A stretch of DNA of 57,692 bases from Verrucomicrobiia bacterium (GCA_022072455.1 JAJVHY010000014.1:1-57692); one strand, 5' to 3'; positions 16,734 through 26,268 are shown, counted from the first letter of the stretch. A program made the numbers and translations. The notes: generated by a model from the sequence alone, not told the origin.

Positions 16734-18650
16734 TTACGCCAGCGCGGCGGGGCGGTCAACGCGTTGGCCGTTGACAATGAGTTCCTGGTGGTTGAAGTCG
16801 GCGGTGACTTCCGTGCCGTCGGCAAATCGTGTGGTGGTGATGCCGTCATTGGGTTCGTGGTAGTCCGTCAATTCCAGCGTTTGAAGATGGCCGAATTTTT
16901 TCAGGACGAGATCGTAGTGGGCTTTGAGTTTGGCCAGCAACCCGTCAGTGAGGACCGGCATGACGCCGGGATTGGCCGACCATTCCGTGCGCGGGTGGCC
17001 GCCGAGCAGGATGGCGTTCATGGCGGCGCCCCAGGTTTCGCCGTGATTCTCGTGGATGAGCAGACCGTGGAGTGCGAGGTGCCAGAGCGGGACGCGTTTT
17101 TCCAGCAAGGCCGTGACCGGCCAGTGCGGCGGACACGCTTTCAACATCCACTCCGCGCCACCCTGTACCATCGAATCCGCCGGCAACGCCGCGTAGAGAA
17201 AACCGCACTCCGTGCCGGCTGCGCCGTAGACTTTTTTGGCGGCTTCGATGATCCGTTGCGTGCCGCGCGCGTAACCGGTCCGCGTGCCGCGGTGGCGCGG
17301 GTGATAATCCCGGTAAAGCGGGTTGCCCATGCCATCAATGTAGCCGGCCCCGGTCAGTCCGAGCGCTTTCACGCCTTGTATCTCGCCTTCGAGCCGCTCG
17401 GCCGGCAGCGTCAACGCCCAGTGAATGTACGTGATTCCGCCGCCCCATTCGCCCAACCCCATCAACCCGCCCCATTGATCGTGGATCAGCAACTCCGGGT
17501 CGAAGTCCGGCGAACTCCGGTACGCGCTCAGGTAATTATCGTGGACGTTCATCTGGAATCCGAGGGAGTGGCCGGTCGCGAGGAGTTGCCGGAAGCCGCT
17601 TTCGCCGCCGAGGCGTTCCTCGATGGGAAACCGCGTCGGCCACAAACCATCGTGCCCGCGCGGATTCCAACCGACTGATTGCGTCACCACCTTGTCAATG
17701 CCAGCCGCGCGCACTTTCCGCAAGAGCGCGCCCGCTTCCGCGAAGTTCATCACCTGTTTGAAACTGAGCGCGCCCGCCTGCGGCGTGCCTTGCATCATGA
17801 TGCCGTTATGTTCGACTGCGTAAAACAATTTCATGATGTACGCGTCGTGCAAGTACGCCAACTCCGGCGATTCGCTCAGCCGCTGTTGCAACGTCGGTTT
17901 CTGGAGATCTTCCACCACATGCCGGCGGAGGCGTTTCGCGACGAATACGACCGGGTCGGCTTTGGCCGGGATGGGGGCGTAGCGGAGGACGCGCGTTTCG
18001 GGTTCGACCGGGTCCGGCCAGAATTGCCGGAACGACATCGCGAACGTCACTGTGCCCATGCCGGCGCCGTCAGTGGCGACATGACACTCCGTCTCGGCGG
18101 CACCGCCGGTTGCCAGGACCAGCCAATCGCCCGCCGCCGCGACCGGCAATGTCGGCAACAATTCCCACCGGCTTTGTTCGCCGTAAATCATAAACCGGTC
18201 GGCCACCTGCGGCTTGCCGGCGACGTTGCAGACGATGCCGGTGTTCAACGGGAGGATCAATTTGCCGGTGGTTTGCAGCAAACCCGGCAGGATGATCGCG
18301 GTGAAAGTCCGGTAGACTTCCGCTTTGTTTTCGTAAAGTTCGGCCAGCGGCAACGTCACCACCAATTCGCCGTTCTCGATGCGCAGCCACAGCCCGAGTT
18401 GGAGGCGCCGGAAACTGTCGCCGATCACGATATGCGCGCCGTCCGGCAACGGTTGGACGAGGTCGATCCGGTATTTCGTGAGCGTGTTGACGCGGAACTC
18501 GGCCTTGTCGTAGACCTCGACGTGCAGGAGTGGAACCGGCCCCCGGGTCGTCCCGGTGGCTGGGGCGCGCAGTGTCAGCCAGAGTTGGTCGGGCCGGTGT
18601 TCCAGCGTCGCTTGCAACCGGTCATCACCGAAAGTGACAGTCGTGCTCAT
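16734..18650 (-). CDS. Large glycoside-hydrolase-like protein (DUF5696/GH101-like)
   Basis: A 638-residue protein without signal peptide, first gene of the minus-strand operon. The N-terminal ~250 residues are beta-rich (a galactose-mutarotase-like or beta-sandwich region). The following TIM-barrel-like region contains SVGWNPRGHDGLWPTRFPIEERLGGESGF, FQMNVHDNY, ALGLTGAGYIDGMGNPLYRDYHP and a C-terminal small beta domain (TTTRFADGTEVTADFNHQELIVNG). The GxNPRGHDG...GG and HDNY blocks resemble DUF5696/GH101 endo-alpha-N-acetylgalactosaminidase-like enzymes; this family call is by eye and moderate. The catalytic Asp may be in HDNY or YIDGMG. With kinase and SIS genes it suggests breakdown of imported glycan pieces. 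Confidence 0.65.
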   Translation of the reverse strand: MSTTVTFGDDRLQATLEHRPDQLWLTLRAPATGTTRGPVPLLHVEVYDKAEFRVNTLTKYRIDLVQPLPDGAHIVIGDSFRRLQLGLWLRIENGELVVTLPLAELYENKAEVYRTFTAIILPGLLQTTGKLILPLNTGIVCNVAGKPQVADRFMIYGEQSRWELLPTLPVAAAGDWLVLATGGAAETECHVATDGAGMGTVTFAMSFRQFWPDPVEPETRVLRYAPIPAKADPVVFVAKRLRRHVVEDLQKPTLQQRLSESPELAYLHDAYIMKLFYAVEHNGIMMQGTPQAGALSFKQVMNFAEAGALLRKVRAAGIDKVVTQSVGWNPRGHDGLWPTRFPIEERLGGESGFRQLLATGHSLGFQMNVHDNYLSAYRSSPDFDPELLIHDQWGGLMGLGEWGGGITYIHWALTLPAERLEGEIQGVKALGLTGAGYIDGMGNPLYRDYHPRHRGTRTGYARGTQRIIEAAKKVYGAAGTECGFLYAALPADSMVQGGAEWMLKACPPHWPVTALLEKRVPLWHLALHGLLIHENHGETWGAAMNAILLGGHPRTEWSANPGVMPVLTDGLLAKLKAHYDLVLKKFGHLQTLELTDYHEPNDGITTTRFADGTEVTADFNHQELIVNGQRVDRPAALA

Positions 18651-18739
18651 GGGGAGGGACTTTACGGGAAAGTTTGCCCCGCCGGCAATACTTGACCGGC
18701 GGCCTTGATTTGTCGGCGCGATTCGTGATCATGTGGCGC

Positions 18740-19384
18740 ATGTTGATATCGCAATCGCAACACAGCGGGGCACAAGTGGTCTGGCTTTGCCGGCACGGGA
18801 ATCGCATTGATGCTGTGGATCGTACCTGGCGCGGTCACGATCCGCATCTGTCGCCGGACGGAGTGCTGCAAGCCAAGGCTACCGCGCAGCGATTGCGCCG
18901 GGAAAACATTCGCCAGATTTATTCGTCGCCTTTCCTCCGCACCGTGGAAACCGCCTTTCATATTGCCGAAGCCCTCGACCTCGACATCAAAATCGAGCCG
19001 GGCGCTGGCGAGTGGTTGAATCCGGTCTGGTTTGCGGGTCAGCCGCAGTGGCTCTCGCTGCCGCAACTTCACGCCCGCTTTGGGCGGATTGATCTGCATT
19101 ATCAAGCAGTCCATCATCCGATTTGGCCGGAAACCCGGGACGATGTGGAGGCGCGGTGTCGACGGACAGTGCGGGAGATTATGCCGACCGCTGGCGCGGA
19201 GATTCTCATCGTGGGGCATGGCGCTTCGGTTGTCGGTCTGGCGAAAGGTCTGGTCGGGCCAGAAGCGACGATCGGTAGCGATTTGTGCTCGTTGACAAAA
19301 ATCGTCTGTGCGAACGGCCGTTCAGTCCTCGAACTCAATGGTGATACCTCACATCTGACAAACGGGGCGGCGTCGCGGAACTAA
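18740..19384 (+). CDS. Histidine phosphatase (phosphoglycerate-mutase-like)
   Basis: A 214-residue protein starting at ATG 18740 (an ATG 9 bases earlier is possible). The catalytic motif is CRHGNRID (His19), the second His lies in LIVGHGASVVGLAKGL, and YSSPFLRTVETAFHIAEAL is the RT..TA substrate-binding block. Family members dephosphorylate small phosphoesters or phosphoproteins; the substrate here is unknown. It is divergent from the hydrolase operon (90 bases between) and its end overlaps the convergent membrane gene by 50 bases. Confidence 0.88.
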   Translation: MLISQSQHSGAQVVWLCRHGNRIDAVDRTWRGHDPHLSPDGVLQAKATAQRLRRENIRQIYSSPFLRTVETAFHIAEALDLDIKIEPGAGEWLNPVWFAGQPQWLSLPQLHARFGRIDLHYQAVHHPIWPETRDDVEARCRRTVREIMPTAGAEILIVGHGASVVGLAKGLVGPEATIGSDLCSLTKIVCANGRSVLELNGDTSHLTNGAASRN

Positions 19385-21023
19385 TGCGTGAGTTCGCACC
19401 CGCCGGAGGTGGGACCTGGCTGAGCTGCCATAGGTTGCCGCTGCTGATGGAGTGGAGTTTTAAGTCTGGCGCGGCGGCGATCCACTTCCGCATGGGCCAG
19501 CCGTAATCATCCGCGAAATAAACCGCGCGTCCGGCCGCGAGGTCGTGTCGGATGCGCGTGAGAAAATCCTGGCGGCGATCGGTCCGGGCGTACCACTCGT
19601 GACGGGCGGCGTGGCGGCGCGGGTCTTCCCAGATTTTGGCGCGGGCGCAATCAGCGTCGAGCGGCTTGTCGTAGTGGGCATCGTGCCAACTGGCCAAGTC
19701 GTAATTGACGGCGTTCTTCGTCGCACCAAAAGTCCAGCCCCTTCGGCCGGTTGCGTAGAGCGCGCCGGGACCAGGGGGGAGGTGGTTGGTTTTCGGCAGG
19801 CGGTGGAACATGCCGGCCAAGCGCACGGCTGCGGACTGGCTCTCTTCGAGGTTGGTGTATTGCCGGCCGGCCTGATGCTGTTGGAGGTGGACCAGAAAAG
19901 CCGGCGGAACCGCCGCCAGCCAGAGCCCAAAGCCGGCCAATCCCACCAGGCGCCAGCGCGCATCTTCCGGGAGGAGAAAGCCGACCCACAGAATCCACGC
20001 CGGCAACCCGGCGAGGAGAAACCGGGTGAACTCTTCATGCGGTTGAAAATAGTAGTAGCTCGCGTAGACCACCGGCAGCGGCAGCAGCCACAGCGCGATG
20101 GCCACAGCCAATTTCCAGCGCCGCCAACTGAGCAGCATTCCAGCGAGAATCAACCCCCACCAGCGCGGTTCAAAAAATGTGGTGGTGATTGCCGGGAGTA
20201 ATTGCCACCGGCTTTCGAGGGCTTGCCAGCCAAAGCCGGTTTGCTCGCCGGTCAACGCGTAGCCGGTGCGCCAGGGAGCGCCGAAGCTGATCCAGTTGTA
20301 AAGCGCGAGCATGGCCAGCGGGATGAGCCACGCCACCAAGCCGGCCCGCCACCGGCGGGGTTTGCCGGGGTGAAGCGCCCAGAACATTGCGGCCAGGGCC
20401 GGCCAGAGCAGGACGTTGACAGGCCGGATGGCCGGGAGAAAACCGGCGCAACCGCCGGCGGCGATCAGCAGCCACAGGCGGCCGGTTTGCGCCGCGCCCA
20501 CCGTGAACAAAAACGCGAGCAACGTCATCGTCACGTCGGCGCTGTGGCTGAGAGGGTAATTCATGTAGAACGGCACCAGCGGGGAGAACACCCAGAGCGT
20601 TGTCCCGATGAACGCCACCGGGACATTGAACAAACGCCACAGCAGCAGGAAAAACGCGAGCGCGCCGAGCACCGCCAAGACCGGATTGACCCACAACGCC
20701 CCCGCCAGCCCGGCCAGCCAATAGCCCAACGTCAGCAAGACCGGCCAGCCGGGCGGGTATTTGGCCATGACGTGTTGCTCGCCCACTTGAACCCAAACGT
20801 GGCCGACAAACCGGCTGAAGTCTTCTGGCCAGCGGGGCCACTCGAACTGACTGAATGACCGGGCGATGAGAAAGTACCCTTGGCAATCCACTTCGGGGAT
20901 GACCGGGATATGATGGCGAAACAGCAGCGCCGCGAACCACGCGATCACCACGGCGCCGCCAAGCCAACCTGTTGCGTTGGCGAGAAGCGTCCACCGGCGC
21001 TGGCTGGCATCGGGAGAGTTCAT
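19335..21023 (-). CDS. Multi-pass membrane glycosyltransferase (GT39/ArnT-like)
   Basis: A 562-residue membrane protein with about ten to twelve helices. The first luminal loop holds PEVDCQGYFLIARSF and later KYPPGWPVLL, the layout of GT-C enzymes of the PMT/ArnT/GT83 type with an acidic residue in the first loop. The C-terminal 150 residues are soluble and periplasmic. Such proteins transfer sugars from polyprenyl-phosphate donors to protein or glycolipid. Acceptor unknown; assignment by topology and loop motifs only. Confidence 0.65.
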   Translation of the reverse strand: MNSPDASQRRWTLLANATGWLGGAVVIAWFAALLFRHHIPVIPEVDCQGYFLIARSFSQFEWPRWPEDFSRFVGHVWVQVGEQHVMAKYPPGWPVLLTLGYWLAGLAGALWVNPVLAVLGALAFFLLLWRLFNVPVAFIGTTLWVFSPLVPFYMNYPLSHSADVTMTLLAFLFTVGAAQTGRLWLLIAAGGCAGFLPAIRPVNVLLWPALAAMFWALHPGKPRRWRAGLVAWLIPLAMLALYNWISFGAPWRTGYALTGEQTGFGWQALESRWQLLPAITTTFFEPRWWGLILAGMLLSWRRWKLAVAIALWLLPLPVVYASYYYFQPHEEFTRFLLAGLPAWILWVGFLLPEDARWRLVGLAGFGLWLAAVPPAFLVHLQQHQAGRQYTNLEESQSAAVRLAGMFHRLPKTNHLPPGPGALYATGRRGWTFGATKNAVNYDLASWHDAHYDKPLDADCARAKIWEDPRRHAARHEWYARTDRRQDFLTRIRHDLAAGRAVYFADDYGWPMRKWIAAAPDLKLHSISSGNLWQLSQVPPPAGANSRISSATPPRLSDVRYHH

Positions 21024-21116
21024 GACCGGGAGTTACGTTTAGCGAAACTCATCACCCCCGGCAAGGCGGACACGAAGCTTGTCAGCGCGAGGTCGGTGTC
21101 GTTAAGTTGGCTGCCG

Positions 21117-22706
21117 ATGAAGAACCGCGGACTGTGGGGGTTTTTACTGCTTTGGCCGGGACTGGTCCACGCGGATACCGCCGTGGGTGATTGGGGGCAT
21201 TTCCTTATGAACCGGCCGCGGGTGCTGCTGAATAATCCCACCGGGGCCGCGTTCACCGTCACGCTGCACGTGATGCGCTGGCCGCTCGCCAAGTGGAATC
21301 CGCCGACCATCCAAGCGCGCTTGACCGATCCGACCGGCAAAGTGATCGCCGCGGGCGCCCAAACTTTGGATCGTGCCGAAGCCGTGCTGCGCGGGCCGGC
21401 TGGCGTGGCGGGCGTTTATCGGCTGGAGACGGACGGGCCGCCCCATTGGATTTCTTCCACCCTCGACGAAGCGGTGTTGTGGACGGGCGATCCCCAGAAG
21501 GATCACGTTTTTCGGGAACGGTTCGCGCCGGTGTTTCAATGTGTGGTGCCGCGCCGGTGGTGGTTTTATGTGCCGGCCGAGGTGACGACGTTTACCGTGA
21601 AAGCCCAACGGTCAAGCGAGCACATGTCGCAACGGGAAGATTGGGGATACTTCGTCCTCACGCCGCGCGGGCAACGGATCCGCGCCTTGTGGGGGCAGCC
21701 GCCGTTGACGCCGCCCGCGCAATACCGGCAGGACATGGTCGCGGCGGTGGAAGTTGAACCAGGCGCCGGCGGCCGGTTTTGGGCCATCGAGATCGGGTTC
21801 GGTGATTCGCATAATTATTCGAAACCGAACGTCTGCCTCGATGGGGTGCCGCCGTACCTGGCGCGCAGTCCCGAGGAATGGTTCGATCCCGCCACCGGCA
21901 AGAAACCGCCGTTCAAGGTTTACGATGACGATCCGTTCATTCAATCGGCGCGCGATGAGGCGAAGCTGAAAGCGCACTGGCCCAACGTGCAGCATTTCTC
22001 GCCGTGTCCGGCGTTGGGCGATGCGGATGGGACGCAAATCGTCGGCGACGCAACGTTCGCGCTGGGGAATCCGGGCGCGCGCGAGTTCGGGTTTCGCATC
22101 GGGACATATCTTCCGAGCGGCGCGCTGACGGCGCAGGTGGCGGTGACCGGGCCGAACGGGCGCAAGGTGTTGGTGAAAGAACTGCCGGTCATGCATTTGC
22201 ACGGGACCGAAGGCCAGCCCACCGAGACGCTCACGACCGGTCAAGGCGTGAGTCGCGTGAAGGTGACCGGCGCGGCGCGTTGGTTCGCGTTCACCTACCC
22301 GGCCACGCCGCTGGTGTTGTGCGCGAATGCCGCCGGGGAGTTCCGGTTCACAGTGGCGACGGCGCGGAATTGGTATTTTCAAGTGCCACCGGGGACGAAA
22401 GAGTTCTCCGTATCCGTGACGGCGGAAGACATGGTCAATCTGGCGATCAACGCCCCCGACCGGACGGTGGGCTTGATTTATGATAAAGCCGGCACGAAGA
22501 CCGTGCAGGTGCCGGCCGGTCTCGACGGGAAAATCTGGCACCTGCGCTGCGAGGTCGCCAGCGGGGCACGGCTCAGTCCAGCACTGGACGTCGACCGGTA
22601 TCAAGATGTGCCGGTCACGATTGAGTTGCGCGGGGTGCCGGGATATTTGGCGCCGACGTGGGAACAGTGGTTTGTGCCCCCCGCGCCGAAATCATGGTTG
22701 CGGTGA
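21117..22706 (+). CDS. Secreted protein with two homologous modules, hypothetical
   Basis: A 529-residue protein from ATG 21117, giving a signal peptide (KNRGLWGFLLLWPGLVHADT); the frame is open upstream but without signal. The sequence appears internally duplicated. Each half has a beta-rich domain (VTTFTVKAQRSSEHM and TKEFSVSVTAEDMVNL), then an Asp/Gly-rich strand region (FVLTPRGQRIRAL; GLIYDKAGTKTV), and ends with DGVPPYLARSPEEWFDP and RGVPGYLAPTWEQWFVP. The module end PYLA...EQWF is not one I can name. It precedes the ABC transporter genes by 45 bases, so it may be a glycan-binding partner of the binding protein. Novel family for me. Confidence 0.7.
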   Translation: MKNRGLWGFLLLWPGLVHADTAVGDWGHFLMNRPRVLLNNPTGAAFTVTLHVMRWPLAKWNPPTIQARLTDPTGKVIAAGAQTLDRAEAVLRGPAGVAGVYRLETDGPPHWISSTLDEAVLWTGDPQKDHVFRERFAPVFQCVVPRRWWFYVPAEVTTFTVKAQRSSEHMSQREDWGYFVLTPRGQRIRALWGQPPLTPPAQYRQDMVAAVEVEPGAGGRFWAIEIGFGDSHNYSKPNVCLDGVPPYLARSPEEWFDPATGKKPPFKVYDDDPFIQSARDEAKLKAHWPNVQHFSPCPALGDADGTQIVGDATFALGNPGAREFGFRIGTYLPSGALTAQVAVTGPNGRKVLVKELPVMHLHGTEGQPTETLTTGQGVSRVKVTGAARWFAFTYPATPLVLCANAAGEFRFTVATARNWYFQVPPGTKEFSVSVTAEDMVNLAINAPDRTVGLIYDKAGTKTVQVPAGLDGKIWHLRCEVASGARLSPALDVDRYQDVPVTIELRGVPGYLAPTWEQWFVPPAPKSWLR

Positions 22707-22751
22707 AATTTAGTATCGCCGAAGCGGCGGGGAGGTGGATATTCTCGTAGC

Positions 22752-24200
22752 ATGCGCTTGCTGTTGACTTCGATCCTCAGCGCCCTGGTGTTATTGACCA
22801 TCATCGCCCAGTGGTTAAAACCGGCGCCGCCGCAAGATGGCAAAACGCCGCTGGTCTGGGTGAGTGACAATAATCCCGAGCGGCAGCGCCAGATCACGAC
22901 TTTCAACCAATTGCACCCGGATCTCCGACTGAATCTCGACCCGAACAATACCGGGCTGCAGAAGGTCATCGTGCAGAGCAGCAGCGGGGTGGGGCCGGAC
23001 TTGTGTGATAGCTACAGCGCAGGGCAGTTGCAGACGTTGGTGGATACCGGGATTGCGTGGGACATCACGGAGCCGGCGGCCGCGCAAGGGTTCGCCATGG
23101 CGGACAAAGTCTGGCCCGGCGCTGCCGCGGAAATCTCCTACAATGGCCGGCAGTACAGTTATCCCTGCAACGTCAACGTGGATATTTTGATCTACAACAA
23201 AAATATCTTCGACCGTTTTGGGGTGCCGTATCCCCGCGCTGACATGACTTGGGACGAGTTCGTCACGGTGGCCAAACAAGTCACCCGGTTGGAACAGGGG
23301 GGGCGCGACGCGGTTTATGGCGTGACCGGCTTGAGCTGGTTGCATTTTTTTGCTGCCGAGCGCGGTGAGTTTTTTTCGCCCGATGGAACGCGGTTGTTGA
23401 TGCAGGGAACACCGTTGCGCGCCGCGTTCCAACGGCACCATGATTTGCTCCACGTCCACCGGGTTTCGCCGACGTCGCTCGATATCACGACGATGTCCGG
23501 TCAGGGTGGGTGGGGGGCTGGCAACATCAATTTGTTCGCTGATGGCCGGTTTGCCATGGTCACCATCGGCAAGTGGGTGTTGATCCGGCTGCGCGGCGCG
23601 CATGCCGATCAGTTGAAGCGCTTGGCGCGTTGGGAGGCGAATCCGGCGCGAAACCCGGCCGAGCGGCCGGTCGTGTTACGGCTCGGTTCGGTCCCGTTGC
23701 CGTGTCTGCCGGGCCGGTCACCATCCTATCTGGTCGGCTCGCGGTCAGCGGTGGTGAACGCCCGCAGCACCCGGCGCACTGACGCGGTGCAGTTTCTGAA
23801 ATATTTGTCCGGGCCCGAATACAGTCGGTTGATCAACGAAGGCGTGGACGCGTTGCCCGGCAACCCGGCGCATGTGAATCTCGGGTTGCGGGAGGGGGTG
23901 CCGGATCTGGCCGAACTCGAAATGCATAGTAACACCGTGGCGGCGATCCAATCTGGGTTTGGTTTCCGCAAAAGTCCGTTCTTGCTCACCAGCGATGTGG
24001 AGCGGTTGTTGAAAGATGCCGTCAATCGCATGGAAACGAGTCCGACGCTGCCGGTGACAGAGTTGTTGGCGGATGTGGAGCGGAGCTTGATCGGGTTGAT
24101 GCAGCGGAACCTGAATCGCGACCCGGCCTTGCGCGCCCGCTATCGTGAGTTGACCGGCACGGCGGACGTGGCGGCAGCGCACCGGGAGCCCGCGCCGTGA
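22752..24200 (+). CDS. ABC transporter sugar-binding protein (family 1)
   Basis: A 482-residue extracellular solute-binding protein of the MalE/UgpB type. An N-terminal hydrophobic segment (LLLTSILSALVLLTIIAQWL) without lipobox works as a membrane anchor or signal. Blocks: LVWVSDNNPERQRQITTFNQLHPDL, GVGPDLCDSYSAGQLQTLVDTGI, YSYPCNVNVDILIYNKNIFDRFGVPYP, TWDEFVTVAKQVT. Captures oligosaccharides in the periplasm for the two permeases that follow. The C-terminal extension is long (ELLADVERSLIGLMQRNLN). Overlaps the next gene by four bases (GTGA). Confidence 0.9.
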   Translation: MRLLLTSILSALVLLTIIAQWLKPAPPQDGKTPLVWVSDNNPERQRQITTFNQLHPDLRLNLDPNNTGLQKVIVQSSSGVGPDLCDSYSAGQLQTLVDTGIAWDITEPAAAQGFAMADKVWPGAAAEISYNGRQYSYPCNVNVDILIYNKNIFDRFGVPYPRADMTWDEFVTVAKQVTRLEQGGRDAVYGVTGLSWLHFFAAERGEFFSPDGTRLLMQGTPLRAAFQRHHDLLHVHRVSPTSLDITTMSGQGGWGAGNINLFADGRFAMVTIGKWVLIRLRGAHADQLKRLARWEANPARNPAERPVVLRLGSVPLPCLPGRSPSYLVGSRSAVVNARSTRRTDAVQFLKYLSGPEYSRLINEGVDALPGNPAHVNLGLREGVPDLAELEMHSNTVAAIQSGFGFRKSPFLLTSDVERLLKDAVNRMETSPTLPVTELLADVERSLIGLMQRNLNRDPALRARYRELTGTADVAAAHREPAP

Positions 24201-25312
24201 GCACGCCGCTTCGCGATCAGAAAAATTTCCGCGTGGCGTGGTTGTTTTTGTTGCCGAACTTTTTGGGATTTCTGATTTTTGGGTTGGTGCCGTTGCTGCT
24301 GAGTCTGGCGGGAAGTTTCACGACGTGGAGTTTGCGGCCGGCGGTACCGTTGCAGTTTGTGGGATTCACCAACTACATCGAGCTGTTTCGCGACCGGAAT
24401 TTTTATTTCTACCTCTACAACACCGCGTACCTGATGCTGGGCTTGCCGGTTGCCATCGCGGGGGCGTTGACGCTGGCGGTGTTGTTGAATCAACGCTTGA
24501 ATTTCAAGCAGCCGCGTTACCGGCCGGGCTTGGCGCTGGCGGCGGCGGTGGTGGGGGTGGGCAGCGCGGCCATGTTGTGGGTGAGCGGCGCGCCGAGTCT
24601 GGCGTATATTTTGTTGGCGTTGGGAGTGCTCAGCACGCTCGGGTTTTTGTTTGGCTCAGTGTCGTACCGGACTTTTTTCTATCTGCCGCATTTTACAGCG
24701 GGCGCGGCGACGATTTTGTTGTGGACGCAGTTGTACAATCCCAACTTCGGGCTGATCAATCAGACGCTCCGGCAAGTCTATGATTTCTTCGGCGTGACGT
24801 GGGAGGTGCCGGGGTGGTTGACCAGCACGAAATCGTTGCTGGGGTTTCTGCCGTTGCCGGCGCACTTCAACAACGGCGGGTTCGGTCTCGGGGCGCGCGA
24901 GGCGATCATGCTGATGGGGGTTTGGGGCGCGATTGGCGGCAACACGATGTTGTTGTACCTGGCCGGGCTGTCGAACATCCCGCCGGATTTGTACGAGGCA
25001 GCGGACATTGATGGCGCGAGTTCGTGGCAACGGTTTTGGCACATCACCTTCCCGCAACTGGCGCCGACGACGTTTTTCGTGACGATCATGGGCGTGATCG
25101 GCGGGTTGCAGGGCGGTTTTGAGCAGGCGCGATTGATGACCCAAGGCGGCCCCGCCGGGACGACCACCACGATCAGTTATTACATCTACACGCAAGGCTT
25201 CGAGCGGCTCGACCTCGGGTATGGCGCGGCGGTGGCGTGGGTCTTGTTCGTGATGATTCTGGTGTTGACGTTGGCGAACTGGAAATTCGGCAGCCGGCGA
25301 ATGAGCGATTGA
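24197..25312 (+). CDS. ABC sugar transporter permease, MalF-like, with extra membrane pair
   Basis: A 371-residue inner-membrane permease. The EAA loop that docks the ATPase is at residues 267-290 (YEAADIDGASSWQRFWHITFPQLAP). Relative to ordinary ~300-residue MalF-like sugar permeases there is a ~50-residue insertion at about 106-156 (ALAAAVVGVGSAAMLWV, LAYILLALGVLSTLGFLFG), two additional hydrophobic helices placed just before the conserved RTFFYLP block. A pair of helices keeps the topology. GTG start overlaps the binding-protein stop. No ATPase gene is present in the window; a shared MsmK-type ATPase elsewhere is likely. Confidence 0.9.
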   Translation: MSTPLRDQKNFRVAWLFLLPNFLGFLIFGLVPLLLSLAGSFTTWSLRPAVPLQFVGFTNYIELFRDRNFYFYLYNTAYLMLGLPVAIAGALTLAVLLNQRLNFKQPRYRPGLALAAAVVGVGSAAMLWVSGAPSLAYILLALGVLSTLGFLFGSVSYRTFFYLPHFTAGAATILLWTQLYNPNFGLINQTLRQVYDFFGVTWEVPGWLTSTKSLLGFLPLPAHFNNGGFGLGAREAIMLMGVWGAIGGNTMLLYLAGLSNIPPDLYEAADIDGASSWQRFWHITFPQLAPTTFFVTIMGVIGGLQGGFEQARLMTQGGPAGTTTTISYYIYTQGFERLDLGYGAAVAWVLFVMILVLTLANWKFGSRRMSD

Positions 25313-25319
25313 ACCGACC

Positions 25320-26174
25320 ATGTTACTCTGGCAAGAACTGAAGACGTTGCTGCGGCACCTCGTGATGATCACGCTGGCAATCATGATGGTGGTGCCGTTT
25401 CTGTGGATGGTCGGCACCAGTTTCAAGCCGCACAGCGAAGTGGAACGCCCCGCGTTGTTGCCGGAGCAGGCGCAGCCGGAAAACTACGCCATCGTCCTGC
25501 GCCGCGCTCCGGATCCGTACACGCAGCGGTTCCTCGATCTCGATTTTCCGAAGTGGTACTTCAACAGCCTGTTCGTCGCCGCGTGGGTGACGGCGTTGCA
25601 GGTGCTGACAAGCTGCATGGCGGCGTATGCGTTTTCGCGGATCGAATGGCGTTGGCGTGACAAACTGTTTTTCCTCTACCTGAGCACGATGATGATACCC
25701 GGCTTGGTGCTCATGTTGCCGAATTATCAGATCATGGTGAAACTTGGGTTGGTGAACACGTATCTCGGACTGATTTTGCCGGCGGCGTTCAGCGCGTTTG
25801 GGACGTTTCTGATGCGACAATTCATGCTTGGCATCCCCAAGAGCTACGACGAAGCCGCCGAGATTGATGGCGCGAATCATCTCCAGATTTTCCTCGATGT
25901 GATTCTCCCGCTCGCCCGGCCCGGCATGATCACGCTGACCATCTTCACTTTCATGGGCAACTTCCAATCGTTTTTCTGGCCGTTGGTCATGGTGAAGGAT
26001 GACCATCTCCGCACCATCCCGATTGGGCTGCTCAGTTTTCAGAGTCAATACGGCCAGCAGACCGAATTGATCATGGCCGCGACTGTCATGAACATCGTCC
26101 CGCTGATCATTCTGTTCGTGACGATGCAAAAACAACTCGTTGCCGGCATCCAACTCGGTGGCGTCAAGGGTTGA
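25320..26174 (+). CDS. ABC sugar transporter permease, MalG-like
   Basis: A 284-residue permease with six helices. The EAA motif is SYDEAAEIDGANHLQIFLDVILPLARPG at about residues 177-204, and the N-terminus (LAIMMVVPFLWMVGTSFKPHSE) and TNPLVM-like block FFWPLVMVKDDHLRTIPIGL are classic for carbohydrate permeases of the MalG/CUT1 class. It forms the transport pore together with the MalF-like protein. It starts 7 bases after that gene and ends the plus-strand operon; a convergent hydrolase follows. Confidence 0.92.
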   Translation: MLLWQELKTLLRHLVMITLAIMMVVPFLWMVGTSFKPHSEVERPALLPEQAQPENYAIVLRRAPDPYTQRFLDLDFPKWYFNSLFVAAWVTALQVLTSCMAAYAFSRIEWRWRDKLFFLYLSTMMIPGLVLMLPNYQIMVKLGLVNTYLGLILPAAFSAFGTFLMRQFMLGIPKSYDEAAEIDGANHLQIFLDVILPLARPGMITLTIFTFMGNFQSFFWPLVMVKDDHLRTIPIGLLSFQSQYGQQTELIMAATVMNIVPLIILFVTMQKQLVAGIQLGGVKG

Positions 26175-26268
26175 TCCCTTGCACCCTTCTCCATTGACCA
26201 ATCATGGCAGTCAAGCCGCCGTTGGTTCCGGCCCGGAAATTCGTACAACTTCGCCAGGGACACCCGGC

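Noticed and set aside
16170-17678. Plus-strand 502-codon open frame opposite the BadF and GH101-like genes
   Set aside because: It spans the junction of two well-supported minus-strand genes and is low-complexity, Arg/Gly/Gln-rich translation typical of antisense frames.
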